Shown here: positions 25,327 through 33,100 of the stretch, piece after piece
Layout of the letters: each line of letters starts with the position of its first letter
Position numbering within the stretch: position 1 is the first letter of the stretch
NCBI GenBank assembly: GCA_018303445.1
Contig: JAGVYE010000050.1
Location: 1 to 40,624, forward strand
From: Candidatus Woesearchaeota archaeon
Lineage (GTDB): Archaea; Nanobdellota; Nanobdellia; Woesearchaeales; GW2011-AR9
Length of the DNA: 40,624 bases
Direction: 5' to 3'
Notes under the pieces: generated by a model
Database searches by the model: none
What the model was told of the DNA's origin: nothing
Seen by the model: only the letters and a program-made list of their open reading frames with translations
Translations under genes and position numbers: made by a program

Positions 25327-25366
25327 TAGTATGATTTCATTTTTTAACCATTAAGAGGTGGGTGAA

Positions 25367-26788
25367 TTGAAGGCTACATTTTACAGTCTGCTGTTGTTCT
25401 CACTGGTAGTCTTTTCTCCTTTTATTTCCGCCGCTTCTGATATTATTCTTTCTGCAGAAGTGAATCAAGTTACACCCAGTGAACAAGCGGTATATGCCGT
25501 CACAGTTAAAAATAACGAAGACAAAGCGCAACGCTATACTTTTTACTCTTTTCAGACCGGATGGACGGTGGAACCTTCTCCTCTCACGGATAAAATTATG
25601 AACATTCCTGCTCGGGGAACGCATACGACAAAAATTATCGTCCAGCCTTTGGAAGAATTGCCTCCGGGAATTTATACCCTTTCTGCCGTTATTGAAAATG
25701 TGGACAGTTCAGAACGTTACCCTTTGGTCTTTAAAGTGTATCTGGCGCCAGAGAAACCTCTCCATTACCTTCCTTCTATCCGCGTGGAGATCGATATGGA
25801 TGAAAAAATCAAGCCTACAGATACAGTGCCGATTCGCTTGCGTGTTGAAAACCGCAATCCTTTGGATTTAAAGGCCATGAAAGTACGCATCCAAAGTGAA
25901 ATGCCCGAATTCGCCAAGGAAGCCGTTGTTGGTTTAGAGCCTCTGGGTGAGAAAGAATTAGAATTCACGATAACGCCTAATAAATTTCAGCAGCCGAAGA
26001 AATATACTCTTTTCTTCGTTTTTGAACACGAAGGAAGAGACATTAAAGTTCTTGAAAAAGAGCTGGAAGTGCTTACTCTTACGCCTGGGTTTGAAATCAC
26101 AAAACAAGAAGAGTCCCTTTACTTGAAGAAGTTTACGGAGCTGAAGATTACGAATAAAGGAAATGTCTTGAATAAACAAGAAGTGACGTATCCGGTAACG
26201 TGGTGGGAAAGTTTGTTCACGACAGGAGTGATGAGGGAAAAAGAAGAAAGCGGGCAGCGTTATTTTGTCTGGGAAGTTGAACTTCAACCGGATACTTCAA
26301 CAACCGTGCAGTTTGTCACTAATTACAGGGTTCTGGTTTATCTGGGAATATTATTGTTTTTATTCCTCTGTTTTTACCTTTACGCGCGGTCTCCGATGGT
26401 CGTCATAAAAAGAGCTGTTACCACAAAGGGTGACGAAAGTTCCCTTTCTGAAATAAAAATTCGCTTGGAAATTCAGAATAATTCTAAAAAGCCATTGAAA
26501 AATGTTTCTATCATTGATGTTGTGCCGACGATTGCCAACGTCGAAGAAAGCTTAGAATTGGGAACATTGAAGCCATCTGAAATTAAGCATGTCAAGCAAG
26601 GAACGAGAGTAAAATGGTCTTTGGCAGAATTAGATGGGCAGGAACACCGGATTATTACTTATAAAGTTCGCGCCAAGCTCAATATTTTAGGCGTCTTCCG
26701 ACTGCCCAGGGCGACTGTTGCTTATACTCATGGAAGAAGGTCCCGCAAGGCTTATTCAAATATGACGCGGTTAGGCGTGGAAGAATAA
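25367..26788 (+). CDS. Ig-like (COG1361/NEW3-type) single-pass membrane protein
   Basis: 473 residues from TTG at 25367. A GTG nine bases earlier is also in frame, but GAGGTG (25355-25360) fits as ribosome site for the TTG and then overlaps the GTG. A signal peptide (to about residue 22) is followed by beta-rich domains to about 320, with alternating patterns (IPARGTHTTKIIVQPL, LEPLGEKELEFTITP) typical of CARDB/NEW3 folds seen in archaeal surface proteins. A transmembrane helix (VLVYLGILLFLFLCFYLY, about 325-342) is followed by a second beta domain (about 350-473) that would face the cytoplasm. It lies divergently from the paralogue operon, so I place it with the pilus-like cluster. Confidence 0.8.
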   Translation: MKATFYSLLLFSLVVFSPFISAASDIILSAEVNQVTPSEQAVYAVTVKNNEDKAQRYTFYSFQTGWTVEPSPLTDKIMNIPARGTHTTKIIVQPLEELPPGIYTLSAVIENVDSSERYPLVFKVYLAPEKPLHYLPSIRVEIDMDEKIKPTDTVPIRLRVENRNPLDLKAMKVRIQSEMPEFAKEAVVGLEPLGEKELEFTITPNKFQQPKKYTLFFVFEHEGRDIKVLEKELEVLTLTPGFEITKQEESLYLKKFTELKITNKGNVLNKQEVTYPVTWWESLFTTGVMREKEESGQRYFVWEVELQPDTSTTVQFVTNYRVLVYLGILLFLFLCFYLYARSPMVVIKRAVTTKGDESSLSEIKIRLEIQNNSKKPLKNVSIIDVVPTIANVEESLELGTLKPSEIKHVKQGTRVKWSLAELDGQEHRIITYKVRAKLNILGVFRLPRATVAYTHGRRSRKAYSNMTRLGVEE

Positions 26789-26832
26789 ATCTTATTTGAG
26801 GTGTGCATTGTTTATTTGCGTGAATAAAAACA

Positions 26833-26843
26833 TTTATATATAA
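26833..26843 (+). promoter_or_regulatory. TATA box for sepF
   Basis: TTTATATATAA is about 70 nt before the sepF ATG. A leadered message with GAGGGTG before the start codon is expected. Confidence 0.55.
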
Positions 26844-26908
26844 CTTATACTTATAAAAATCAATTTATCATAATCGAAATAAGTAAATGGTGATGAGGGT
26901 GTGGAAAA

Positions 26909-27307
26909 ATGAAAGATTTTTTTTTACATTTAAAGGATAGGTTTTTGAAACCACAAGAGGATGTGGATGAAGAGTCTGGTGATCCATCAGACTATTTGGA
27001 ATTGAATTCAGAACATGGGAAAGATGAAAAGTCGCGCGTCTTAGTAAGGCCCTTTGTTATGGAAGAGTTTGAAGATATTAAAGAAGTATTAGATGTTTTG
27101 CGTGAAGGGTCAACCATTGCGCTGGTGAACATCAAGCCTCTGAAGGATAAAGATTTAGTTGAACTGAAGCGCGCTATTTCTAAGCTGCGCAAAACATGTG
27201 AAGCAATTGATGGAGATATTGCCGGATTTGGCGAAGATTATGTTGTGGCTGTTCCGTACTTTGCGCGAATACACCGCAATAGTGTAAAAGTGCCGCAGGA
27301 AGAGTAA
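26909..27307 (+). CDS. sepF: archaeal cell division protein SepF
   Basis: 132 residues. Residues 1-14 (MKDFFLHLKDRFLK) form an amphipathic helix fit for membrane attachment, followed by a charged linker. The SepF domain runs from about 43 to 126: VRPFVMEEFEDIKEVLDVLREGSTIALVNI, then LKDKDLVELKRAISKLRKTCEAIDGDIAGFGEDYVVAVP. The KTCEAIDGDIAG part matches the archaeal group. SepF tethers FtsZ to the membrane at the division site. GAGGGTG 7-8 nt upstream supports the ATG at 26909. It stands alone behind the Ig-like membrane gene. Confidence 0.92.
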   Translation: MKDFFLHLKDRFLKPQEDVDEESGDPSDYLELNSEHGKDEKSRVLVRPFVMEEFEDIKEVLDVLREGSTIALVNIKPLKDKDLVELKRAISKLRKTCEAIDGDIAGFGEDYVVAVPYFARIHRNSVKVPQEE

Positions 27308-27378
27308 GATTTTTTTTTGTTACTCTTTTTTTGTTTTCAGAAAGATTCTTTTCATGAAATTTTTTCTTAATAGCCGGC

Positions 27379-27565
27379 TTAGGTTTCATCCAATAAATTG
27401 TTTATGGAACCACAGCCAACTCGCTTTAAATATGTATTCTTTAAATATGTATTACTTGGAATGCGGCATCTCCGGAGGAGCTATCCCTCTGCTACAATAG
27501 AAAGTAAAACTTTTAGCAACGCTCGTAATAATGGCGATGGTTCCCACCTATTGGATGAAACCTAA
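27379..27565. repeat. 187-nt element with 17-bp terminal inverted repeat
   Basis: TTAGGTTTCATCCAATA (27379-27395) pairs perfectly with TATTGGATGAAACCTAA (27549-27565). Inside, GGAACCA pairs with TGGTTCC and GCC with GGC, so the arms continue as a rod. The 272-nt gap between sepF and the purD-like gene holds nothing else. I see no target-site duplication at its edges. Either a structured RNA or a small non-autonomous mobile element; no ORF of use inside. Confidence 0.6.
27424..27453 (+). repeat. tandem 15-bp repeat containing TATA boxes
   Basis: CTTTAAATATGTATT occurs twice in direct tandem (27424-27438, 27439-27453). Each copy holds a strong archaeal TATA-like box, inside the inverted-repeat element. 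This could start a plus-strand transcript near 27468-27478. Confidence 0.6.
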
Positions 27566-27579
27566 AGCTTAAAAACTTT

Positions 27580-28896
27580 TTAATACAAATATCCCCACAT
27601 CTGCAAACGATCAGAATCTCTTAGCCATTTAACGCCAATGTCTGTTCTGTAGTACATGCTTTGAAGGAGAATGTTATTTACTCGGGCATAAACTTGTTTT
27701 CTTGCTTCTTCGACAGTAGTGCCGCAACCAGTTATAACAAGTACATATCCATGATCTCCCGCCACAACCCAGATGTCATTGATGATTTTTACATCCCCTA
27801 AATGGACGCCTTCAAAATTTGGCTTCTTGAAAAGGATGGAAAGATCTTTGTAAATTGCCGATTCATTTTTGTCTTCATAGGGAAAAGGCGGCACAACGAC
27901 AACCACACCAATCTGAAAGTTTTTCTTCACTTTCAATTCGATTTTTTCTTTTTTTGCCAACTTATACAAAAGCTCTCCCCATTCATTTAAAACTCCTTCC
28001 ATTTGGATGCTGATCGTCGGATAACCAAATCTCGAAGTGAATTCTAAAGGGTAAATTCCTTTGGCGTTGGCAATACAGTTTATGTCAATGTATCCAACAT
28101 ATCCTGATTTAACAAGATCCTCTTTTATCTTCAGCAAGGTATTTCTAAATATTTCATTCGGCGGCGACCAATACATGAATGTTCCCATTTCTCCCGTATA
28201 AGGTCCAATGTCGCCAGGAAACAGTTTCTTGTGTTCAAAATTGACATTAACAGGATAGACAAAATCTTCTCCATTGAAAAAAGTTCCCACGGCAACTTCA
28301 ACGCCTACAGCCATTTTTTGCAGTTGAAATTTCTTGATTTTTTTTGCCCACGTTTTTTTGTTCTGTTCGAGAATTTCAATAAGATCTTTTCCGTCTTCTT
28401 CTTGTCCGAGAAAGAGAATTCCTTTTTCTACCGACGGTGTATTCCCAGAAGGCTTGAAAACGTATCTTCCTGGATTTTCTTTGATAAAGGCGATGGCGAA
28501 ATCAAAATCAAGAAAATTCCAGCAGGGGAGAACAGACATGCCCATTCGTTTCATTTCGTTTTGCCCGAATTCCCGGTCTTCTTCTAATCGGTCTGTATAT
28601 TTGCTTCCACCGACGACGGCTTTTCCTGAAGCCCGCAAGGAGTCGGCGATTTCTCCAAAGCCGATGTCGTCGAAAATAATCACGTCCGCCCAATCGGCAA
28701 AACTTTTCCAATCGCTGATCTTTTCCAGAAAACCGTCGTAGACGTCTCTCTCTGATTCCTTTTCGATAAATATTTTTACTTCATGTCCTTCTTTCTTAAC
28801 CTGCCAGGCTAAATCTCCGCTTAAACTCTCAGAAGAAACGAAGAGAAATTTCTTCGGCGCAGGCGTTATTTTGGTTTTATTTCCGTTGGCATTCAT
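27580..28896 (-). CDS. purD: divergent phosphoribosylamine-glycine ligase
   Basis: 438 residues. ATP-grasp enzyme that makes GAR from phosphoribosylamine, glycine and ATP, the second purine step. The N-terminal Rossmann-like part (FLFVSSESLSGDLAWQVKKEGHEVKIF) is followed by the ATP-grasp region: YVFKPSGNTPSVEKGILF, GVEVAVGTFFNGEDF, GPYTGEMGTFMYW and the metal-binding IYPLEFTSRFGYPTISIQMEGV, matching the E-x-N-x-R-F-G-D-P element of PurD with substitutions (Ser for Asn, Tyr for Asp). These changes make it divergent, and an activity on a related substrate cannot be excluded. It is away from the purM-guaB-purA group. A TATA-like TTTTTATAG lies about 40 nt upstream of the ATG. Confidence 0.75.
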   Translation of the reverse strand: MNANGNKTKITPAPKKFLFVSSESLSGDLAWQVKKEGHEVKIFIEKESERDVYDGFLEKISDWKSFADWADVIIFDDIGFGEIADSLRASGKAVVGGSKYTDRLEEDREFGQNEMKRMGMSVLPCWNFLDFDFAIAFIKENPGRYVFKPSGNTPSVEKGILFLGQEEDGKDLIEILEQNKKTWAKKIKKFQLQKMAVGVEVAVGTFFNGEDFVYPVNVNFEHKKLFPGDIGPYTGEMGTFMYWSPPNEIFRNTLLKIKEDLVKSGYVGYIDINCIANAKGIYPLEFTSRFGYPTISIQMEGVLNEWGELLYKLAKKEKIELKVKKNFQIGVVVVVPPFPYEDKNESAIYKDLSILFKKPNFEGVHLGDVKIINDIWVVAGDHGYVLVITGCGTTVEEARKQVYARVNNILLQSMYYRTDIGVKWLRDSDRLQMWGYLY

Positions 28897-29055
28897 TTGT
28901 TTTTATTTTTCAAGATTTTTTAATTCGTGCTTACTATAAAAAGATTTCTACTTTTTTAGAAAAATTTTCTTTTTATTTTTTTTAATCAGAAATGGCAACA
29001 CTTCTCTTTCATAAGCGTAAAACATTTAAAAAAACACGATCTTTAACAAAAAATT

Positions 29056-29193
29056 GCCACGGTGGCACAATCTGGTACTGCGCAGGATTGCTAGGTGCGC
29101 TGGTTTGAAAAGGGAATTTCCTCTCAATGATAATCAGTTCCGCGCAGATATCCTGTCCCTCTGGGATTCCCGGTTCAAATCCGGGCCGTGGCG
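29056..29193 (+). tRNA. tRNA-Ser(GCU) with intron
   Basis: Without the 56-nt intron (29094-29149) the sequence is a class II tRNA. Acceptor GCCACGG (29056-29062) pairs with CCGTGGC (29186-29192), with discriminator G. The anticodon stem is CAGGA/TCCTG with loop TTGCTAA (anticodon GCU). The long variable arm is TCCC-TCT-GGGA, and the T arm CCCGG-TTCAAAT-CCGGG. CCA is not encoded. A T run follows as terminator. The long variable arm and the GCU anticodon agree on serine. Confidence 0.93.
29094..29149 (+). other. tRNA-Ser intron (position 37/38)
   Basis: The canonical bulge-helix-bulge is readable: central helix TTGC (exon) with GCAG (intron end), bulges TA|G and AT|A each cut after the second base, and a short GTG/CGC inner stem. 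This fits the archaeal splicing endonuclease. Confidence 0.85.
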
Positions 29194-29264
29194 CTTTTTT
29201 TTCTTTCTTTTTTTTTCTTTTATTGACCACAAAATAATTAAACAAGGGATTCTTTTTCTTCTAG

Positions 29265-29603
29265 ATGAGAAAAGAGATAGAGAACTGGTGGAAACAAGCT
29301 CTCGCGGATTTGCGGAGTTCTAAGAATTGTATTACTTCAGGTGATTACTATCTTTCTGTCTTTATGAGTCAACAGGCAGCGGAGAAAGCACTCAAGGCCT
29401 TGTCGCTTCTTTTATTTCGTGAAATACCTCAAGGTCATTCCATAATTTACTTAGCTCAGAAAGTAAAATTACCTTCCAGGATGTTGTCTGATGTCCGGGA
29501 TCTAAATCCGGAATATCTCACAACGCGTTATCCAGATATCACGGCAGGAGTTCCTGCGGAATTGTATGATGAAGTAATAGCAATGAAGCATATTATAAAA
29601 TAA
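29265..29603 (+). CDS. HEPN-domain protein (toxin-like)
   Basis: 112 residues, all helical. The HEPN layout is visible: an initial helix with WWKQALADL, a second with SGDYYLSVFMSQQAAEKALKAL, then Arg52-x5-His58 in FREIPQGH, which matches the R-x(4-6)-H RNase motif of HEPN toxins, and the DLNPEYLTTRYPD segment common in HEPN partners of nucleotidyltransferases. It is followed after 38 nt by a broken MNT gene, the usual antitoxin. In known pairs the MNT AMPylates or neutralises the HEPN. Here the antitoxin seems disabled, so either the HEPN is also weak or the frame break is an error. Confidence 0.88.
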   Translation: MRKEIENWWKQALADLRSSKNCITSGDYYLSVFMSQQAAEKALKALSLLLFREIPQGHSIIYLAQKVKLPSRMLSDVRDLNPEYLTTRYPDITAGVPAELYDEVIAMKHIIK

Positions 29604-29610
29604 AACAGCA

Positions 29611-29644
29611 AAGGCAGTTATAGAATGAAGGCAGTTATAGAATG
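29611..29644 (+). repeat. 17-bp tandem direct repeat at the MNT start
   Basis: AAGGCAGTTATAGAATG occurs twice back to back (29611-29627, 29628-29644). The second copy supplies the MNT start codon. Slippage or a small duplication; the first copy's ATG opens only a 14-residue frame. Confidence 0.8.
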
Positions 29645-29963
29645 GGTAAAACAACAGATCCGATTGTGAGATCATTTTCTCTCCTTATTCAAAAAAATTT
29701 TTCTGTTTGTAAAATTATACTCTTTGGTTCTCAAGTAAATGGAAAAAAAGAGAAAAGACAGTGATTATGATTTTCTGCTTGTAAGTCCACGGTTTAGAAA
29801 TTGGAAGTGGGAAGAACGTTCCGCAAAAATATATCTTCTCAAGAGGAACATTCCTGCGGCGATGGATATTATTTGTTTAACTCCAGAAGAATTTGAAGAA
29901 AAAAAGACAAAAATAGGCATTGTCCGAGAAGCTGTGGAAACGGGAGTAGAGGTTACCGTTTAA
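29642..29963 (+). pseudogene. frameshifted MNT nucleotidyltransferase
   Basis: The first frame (29642-29764, 40 residues) starts MGKTTDPIVRSF and holds the nucleotidyltransferase glycine-serine motif ILFGSQVNG, then stops. The second (from 29739, another frame) carries SDYDFLLV, the Asp-x-Asp metal site, and about 60 further residues ending VETGVEVTV. Removing one A from the A7 run at 29743-29749 joins them into one MNT of about 106 residues, reading GKKRKDSDYDFLLV. This is the partner expected beside the HEPN gene. A true pseudogene, a phase-variable gene, slippage-based expression or a base-call error would all explain it. Confidence 0.8.
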
Positions 29964-30088
29964 AGGCAAAAAAAGATTTTGTGTGTCTCAAAAAATCTTC
30001 TATTTGGAGGAGCTATCGTTAGTTCATCTGAAAATTCAATTTCCTTGCTTTTTATGATCCCTTACGCTTCCTCTTCCAAGACAGAACA

Positions 30089-30096
30089 TTTATATA
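30089..30096 (+). promoter_or_regulatory. TATA box for the giant surface operon
   Basis: TTTATATA is about 45 nt before the ATG at 30138. GAGG (30128-30131) is a ribosome site 6 nt before that ATG. A small inverted repeat (AAGATTTT/AAAATCTT, about 29975-29997) upstream may end the preceding transcript. Confidence 0.6.
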
Positions 30097-30137
30097 CCCT
30101 GGAAATTTCTTTTGAGATAAAAAGTATGAGGCAGTAG

Positions 30138-33100
30138 ATGGAAGAAAAAGAGGTTCGAAAGGTCGGAAAACCTTTCGTGGTAGTAGCAGTTACGGTTCTT
30201 CTAATCATTATTCTAGTTGGATTTCTTTTTTATGCCGCTCCGAAGAAAGGTATTGGGGCGGGACAGGCGGTATATACTGGTAGTGTTGCATCTGTAGACT
30301 CTGGTACGGCTGGATCTGTTGCCGTAGTATCACCGGGTTATTACCCCGACGGATTAACTTCTTGGGGTGATACTGGGAATGGAAATTGCCCTCAGGCGAC
30401 AAGCGCTTGCATCAATTTTAACGCTGGTTCATGTTTTCCTAATAATTTCGTTGCAGCAGGTTCATATTGCTTAAATAGGAGATGGTATCAATGCCCTTCT
30501 TCTTCTGATGCCTCCAGATATCAAAATGGAAAGTGGGTAGGATATTTTGTCGGTGATCAAATTTGCACCACTGGGGGATGGGTGCCACTACCAGCAGCGT
30601 GTAATGAACCTGGGGGGACTACTCCTGCTTCTTTCTGTGATGGCACGCAATGGACAACACAGTGTACAGCGAAGGAAAGTAGATTATTTCAAAGTAATGG
30701 CCAGCCTAGTGCAAACTTTGCTGGTGATGGAACGGCGAATGGATGTCTGTCTTCTGGGTATAATTGCATAATATCTGGCGTCATAAAATCAACAGGTTAT
30801 CCAGTTGGATTAAACCATTTAGCAGCATCACAAATGTGTGCGAATGATGGAAATTGGTATGTATGCGGTTCTGAAAATAATGGAGAAACACGAGGGGGTT
30901 TTATTTGTCAAGGAAATCAATGGCTGAGACAGGAATGTACCGAAAGACAAAAAGGTCAAATTCAAAGCAATATTTTTTGTGACGGACGGCAATGGCAATC
31001 AATCCCCGCATGTGCGCGAGGACAAAGCGGACTTATCGCTCCAGCGCAAGGAACTCCTTTGGTCTATTGCCAAAATGGAGCCTGGAGTTCTCTCAATAGT
31101 GCTGATAATTCTGCAGGTATTTGTAACAATGCTAATCAAGGCAAATCTCTCGTCGGGAAATTATATTGCGATGGCACGCAATGGTCAACGGCTTGCACTG
31201 TGCCGCAAACTCCCCTCTATAAAGGGGCTCTTTTAGACCGAATTCTTACAAATCCAGGAGTTTGTTGCCCTCCTGGTTTGTGTTACTCCTCCGCTCTGGG
31301 CGGCACGGGAAAATGTGTTCTTGACAGCCAAGTAGATCCACCTCCACTGGCTTCTGGTCAACCTCAAGAAATTACTTTTTACTGTTCTAGCGGATCATTA
31401 TATGAATGTAATCGCAATACCGCGCAAACTTTAGGTACGTTTACCTTAAGTAAAATGCAGATTTGTTATAACGGGCAATGGCAATCAGTAGCTCAAGGGT
31501 GTACACAGCAAAATGTTAATGAAGTTTACGGCCAAGCATATTGTAGCGGTCAGCAGTGGCAGCCTTGCAGTGATGTTCCCGGATTATTATGTATGAGAAA
31601 TCAGCCGTTCCAATGCAATACGCAAAATAAAGGAACGGTTCGTTCTGGGACGGAAGGAAGTTTCTATTGCAGCGCATCCTCAACTTGGTTGAAGTGTGAA
31701 CAAAGCATCGTCGGGCAGCTGCAGGATGAATCATATGTATGTGCTGATAATGGAGGGCAAGTAGAACGTTATATCTGGACAGCTATAAGTTGTCAGGCGT
31801 GTTTAGCCAGCAATCCAGGGAAATGTGTCGGCAGCAATACAGTTGATGTGGCCACAGGACGAGAAACACAAGATTCCGATAAATATTATTTTGATTCTTC
31901 ACTGAGTTCTCAAACTGCGGCGTTATCTTCTGCCGTGGCGCAGAAAGCAGGATGTGTTGATGAAAATGTTGCTCAATGCACACGAAATGGCAATGCCTAT
32001 TATGTTGATCAAAGTTTTGTCTCCGGTGCCACAGCTCGAACTAATAATCCTGTCTGTGGGAATGATAATCGATGGCAAACATGTCCGATATCATTTAATG
32101 GATACGTTCCCAGCGATGGCGGGGAATATTTATGTGGACGTCTAACACAAGGTCAAGCTTCAAGTTGGATTCAATGTTCAGCTAGTACTCCCCAAGGCCA
32201 GCAATATAGCGGCTTTACGTGTACTAATATTAATGGAAAATGGCAGTGGTTCAGCCAGTTTGCTTGTTCTCCTTCAAGCAAGTATAAATTAAGAGGAACA
32301 GCTTCCGGTGCCACAACGATTGCTAATACTCATATGTGCGACAGCTCTCAATGGCGAGCCTGTGAATATTTTGACACTAATCCTGTTCAAGATTATAATG
32401 TTAATTTTTCATGCCAGCACCCTTCCCAGGCTGCGATTGGGCAGAGAAGAATCACGATGATGGAATCGGCATGCACAAATAATCTTGACGACGATAACGA
32501 TGGTGTCAGCGATTGCGGAGATGCAGATTGTTTCAGCCAGTTAAGTCCAAGTGGAAGATATACGGTAACCATGAAACGATATGGATGTTTGCGTGCCAAT
32601 GTTGATGTCGCGGTCACACCGACGGTCGATTATCAGGAAATTCATCTCTGCGATCAGGGAACAGAAAGATTAGCTGATGTAGCAACGATTTGTTCTACAC
32701 AAGGCACGGTTCAAGTGCAATCGGTCTCGGCTTTGCATCGAGCGGCGGCGCAGCCGCAAACGTATGCTCCACGATCCCTGACATTCTTGTACTTCCAGCC
32801 CACTTCCGGATTGAAAGAAGTCCATGCCGTGTATACGGCGGATATTTCCAGCGCTACGCAGACAACTCCACAAGCCTTTCCTTTAAGTTCCTTTGCGCCG
32901 AATATGGTTAATGGCCAGAAATTAATGTTATTATTAAGCAATCAAATGTATATGTTATCCTTCCCATCGAATGACACGCTCTTTTCATTTGAGAAACTGC
33001 AGTTACTGCATATTCCGACGATGAGAACGTATCCTCTGCAACAGTTCTCCGGTTCCAATCAGTACGTCTTTTCTGTCGAAAATCAACAAACCGTTGTTGT

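Noticed and set aside
29009-29245. 78-codon minus-strand open frame containing RPGFEPGIPEG
   Set aside because: It is antisense to tRNA-Ser(GCU); this peptide is a well-known false ORF produced by antisense tRNA-Ser.
29054-29323. 89-codon plus-strand open frame
   Set aside because: It runs through the tRNA-Ser and its intron into the HEPN gene in another frame; the HEPN frame has the motifs.
27473-30018. shared 12-mer GGAGGAGCTATC at two sites
   Set aside because: Twelve-base matches are expected by chance in 40 kb, and the flanks differ.
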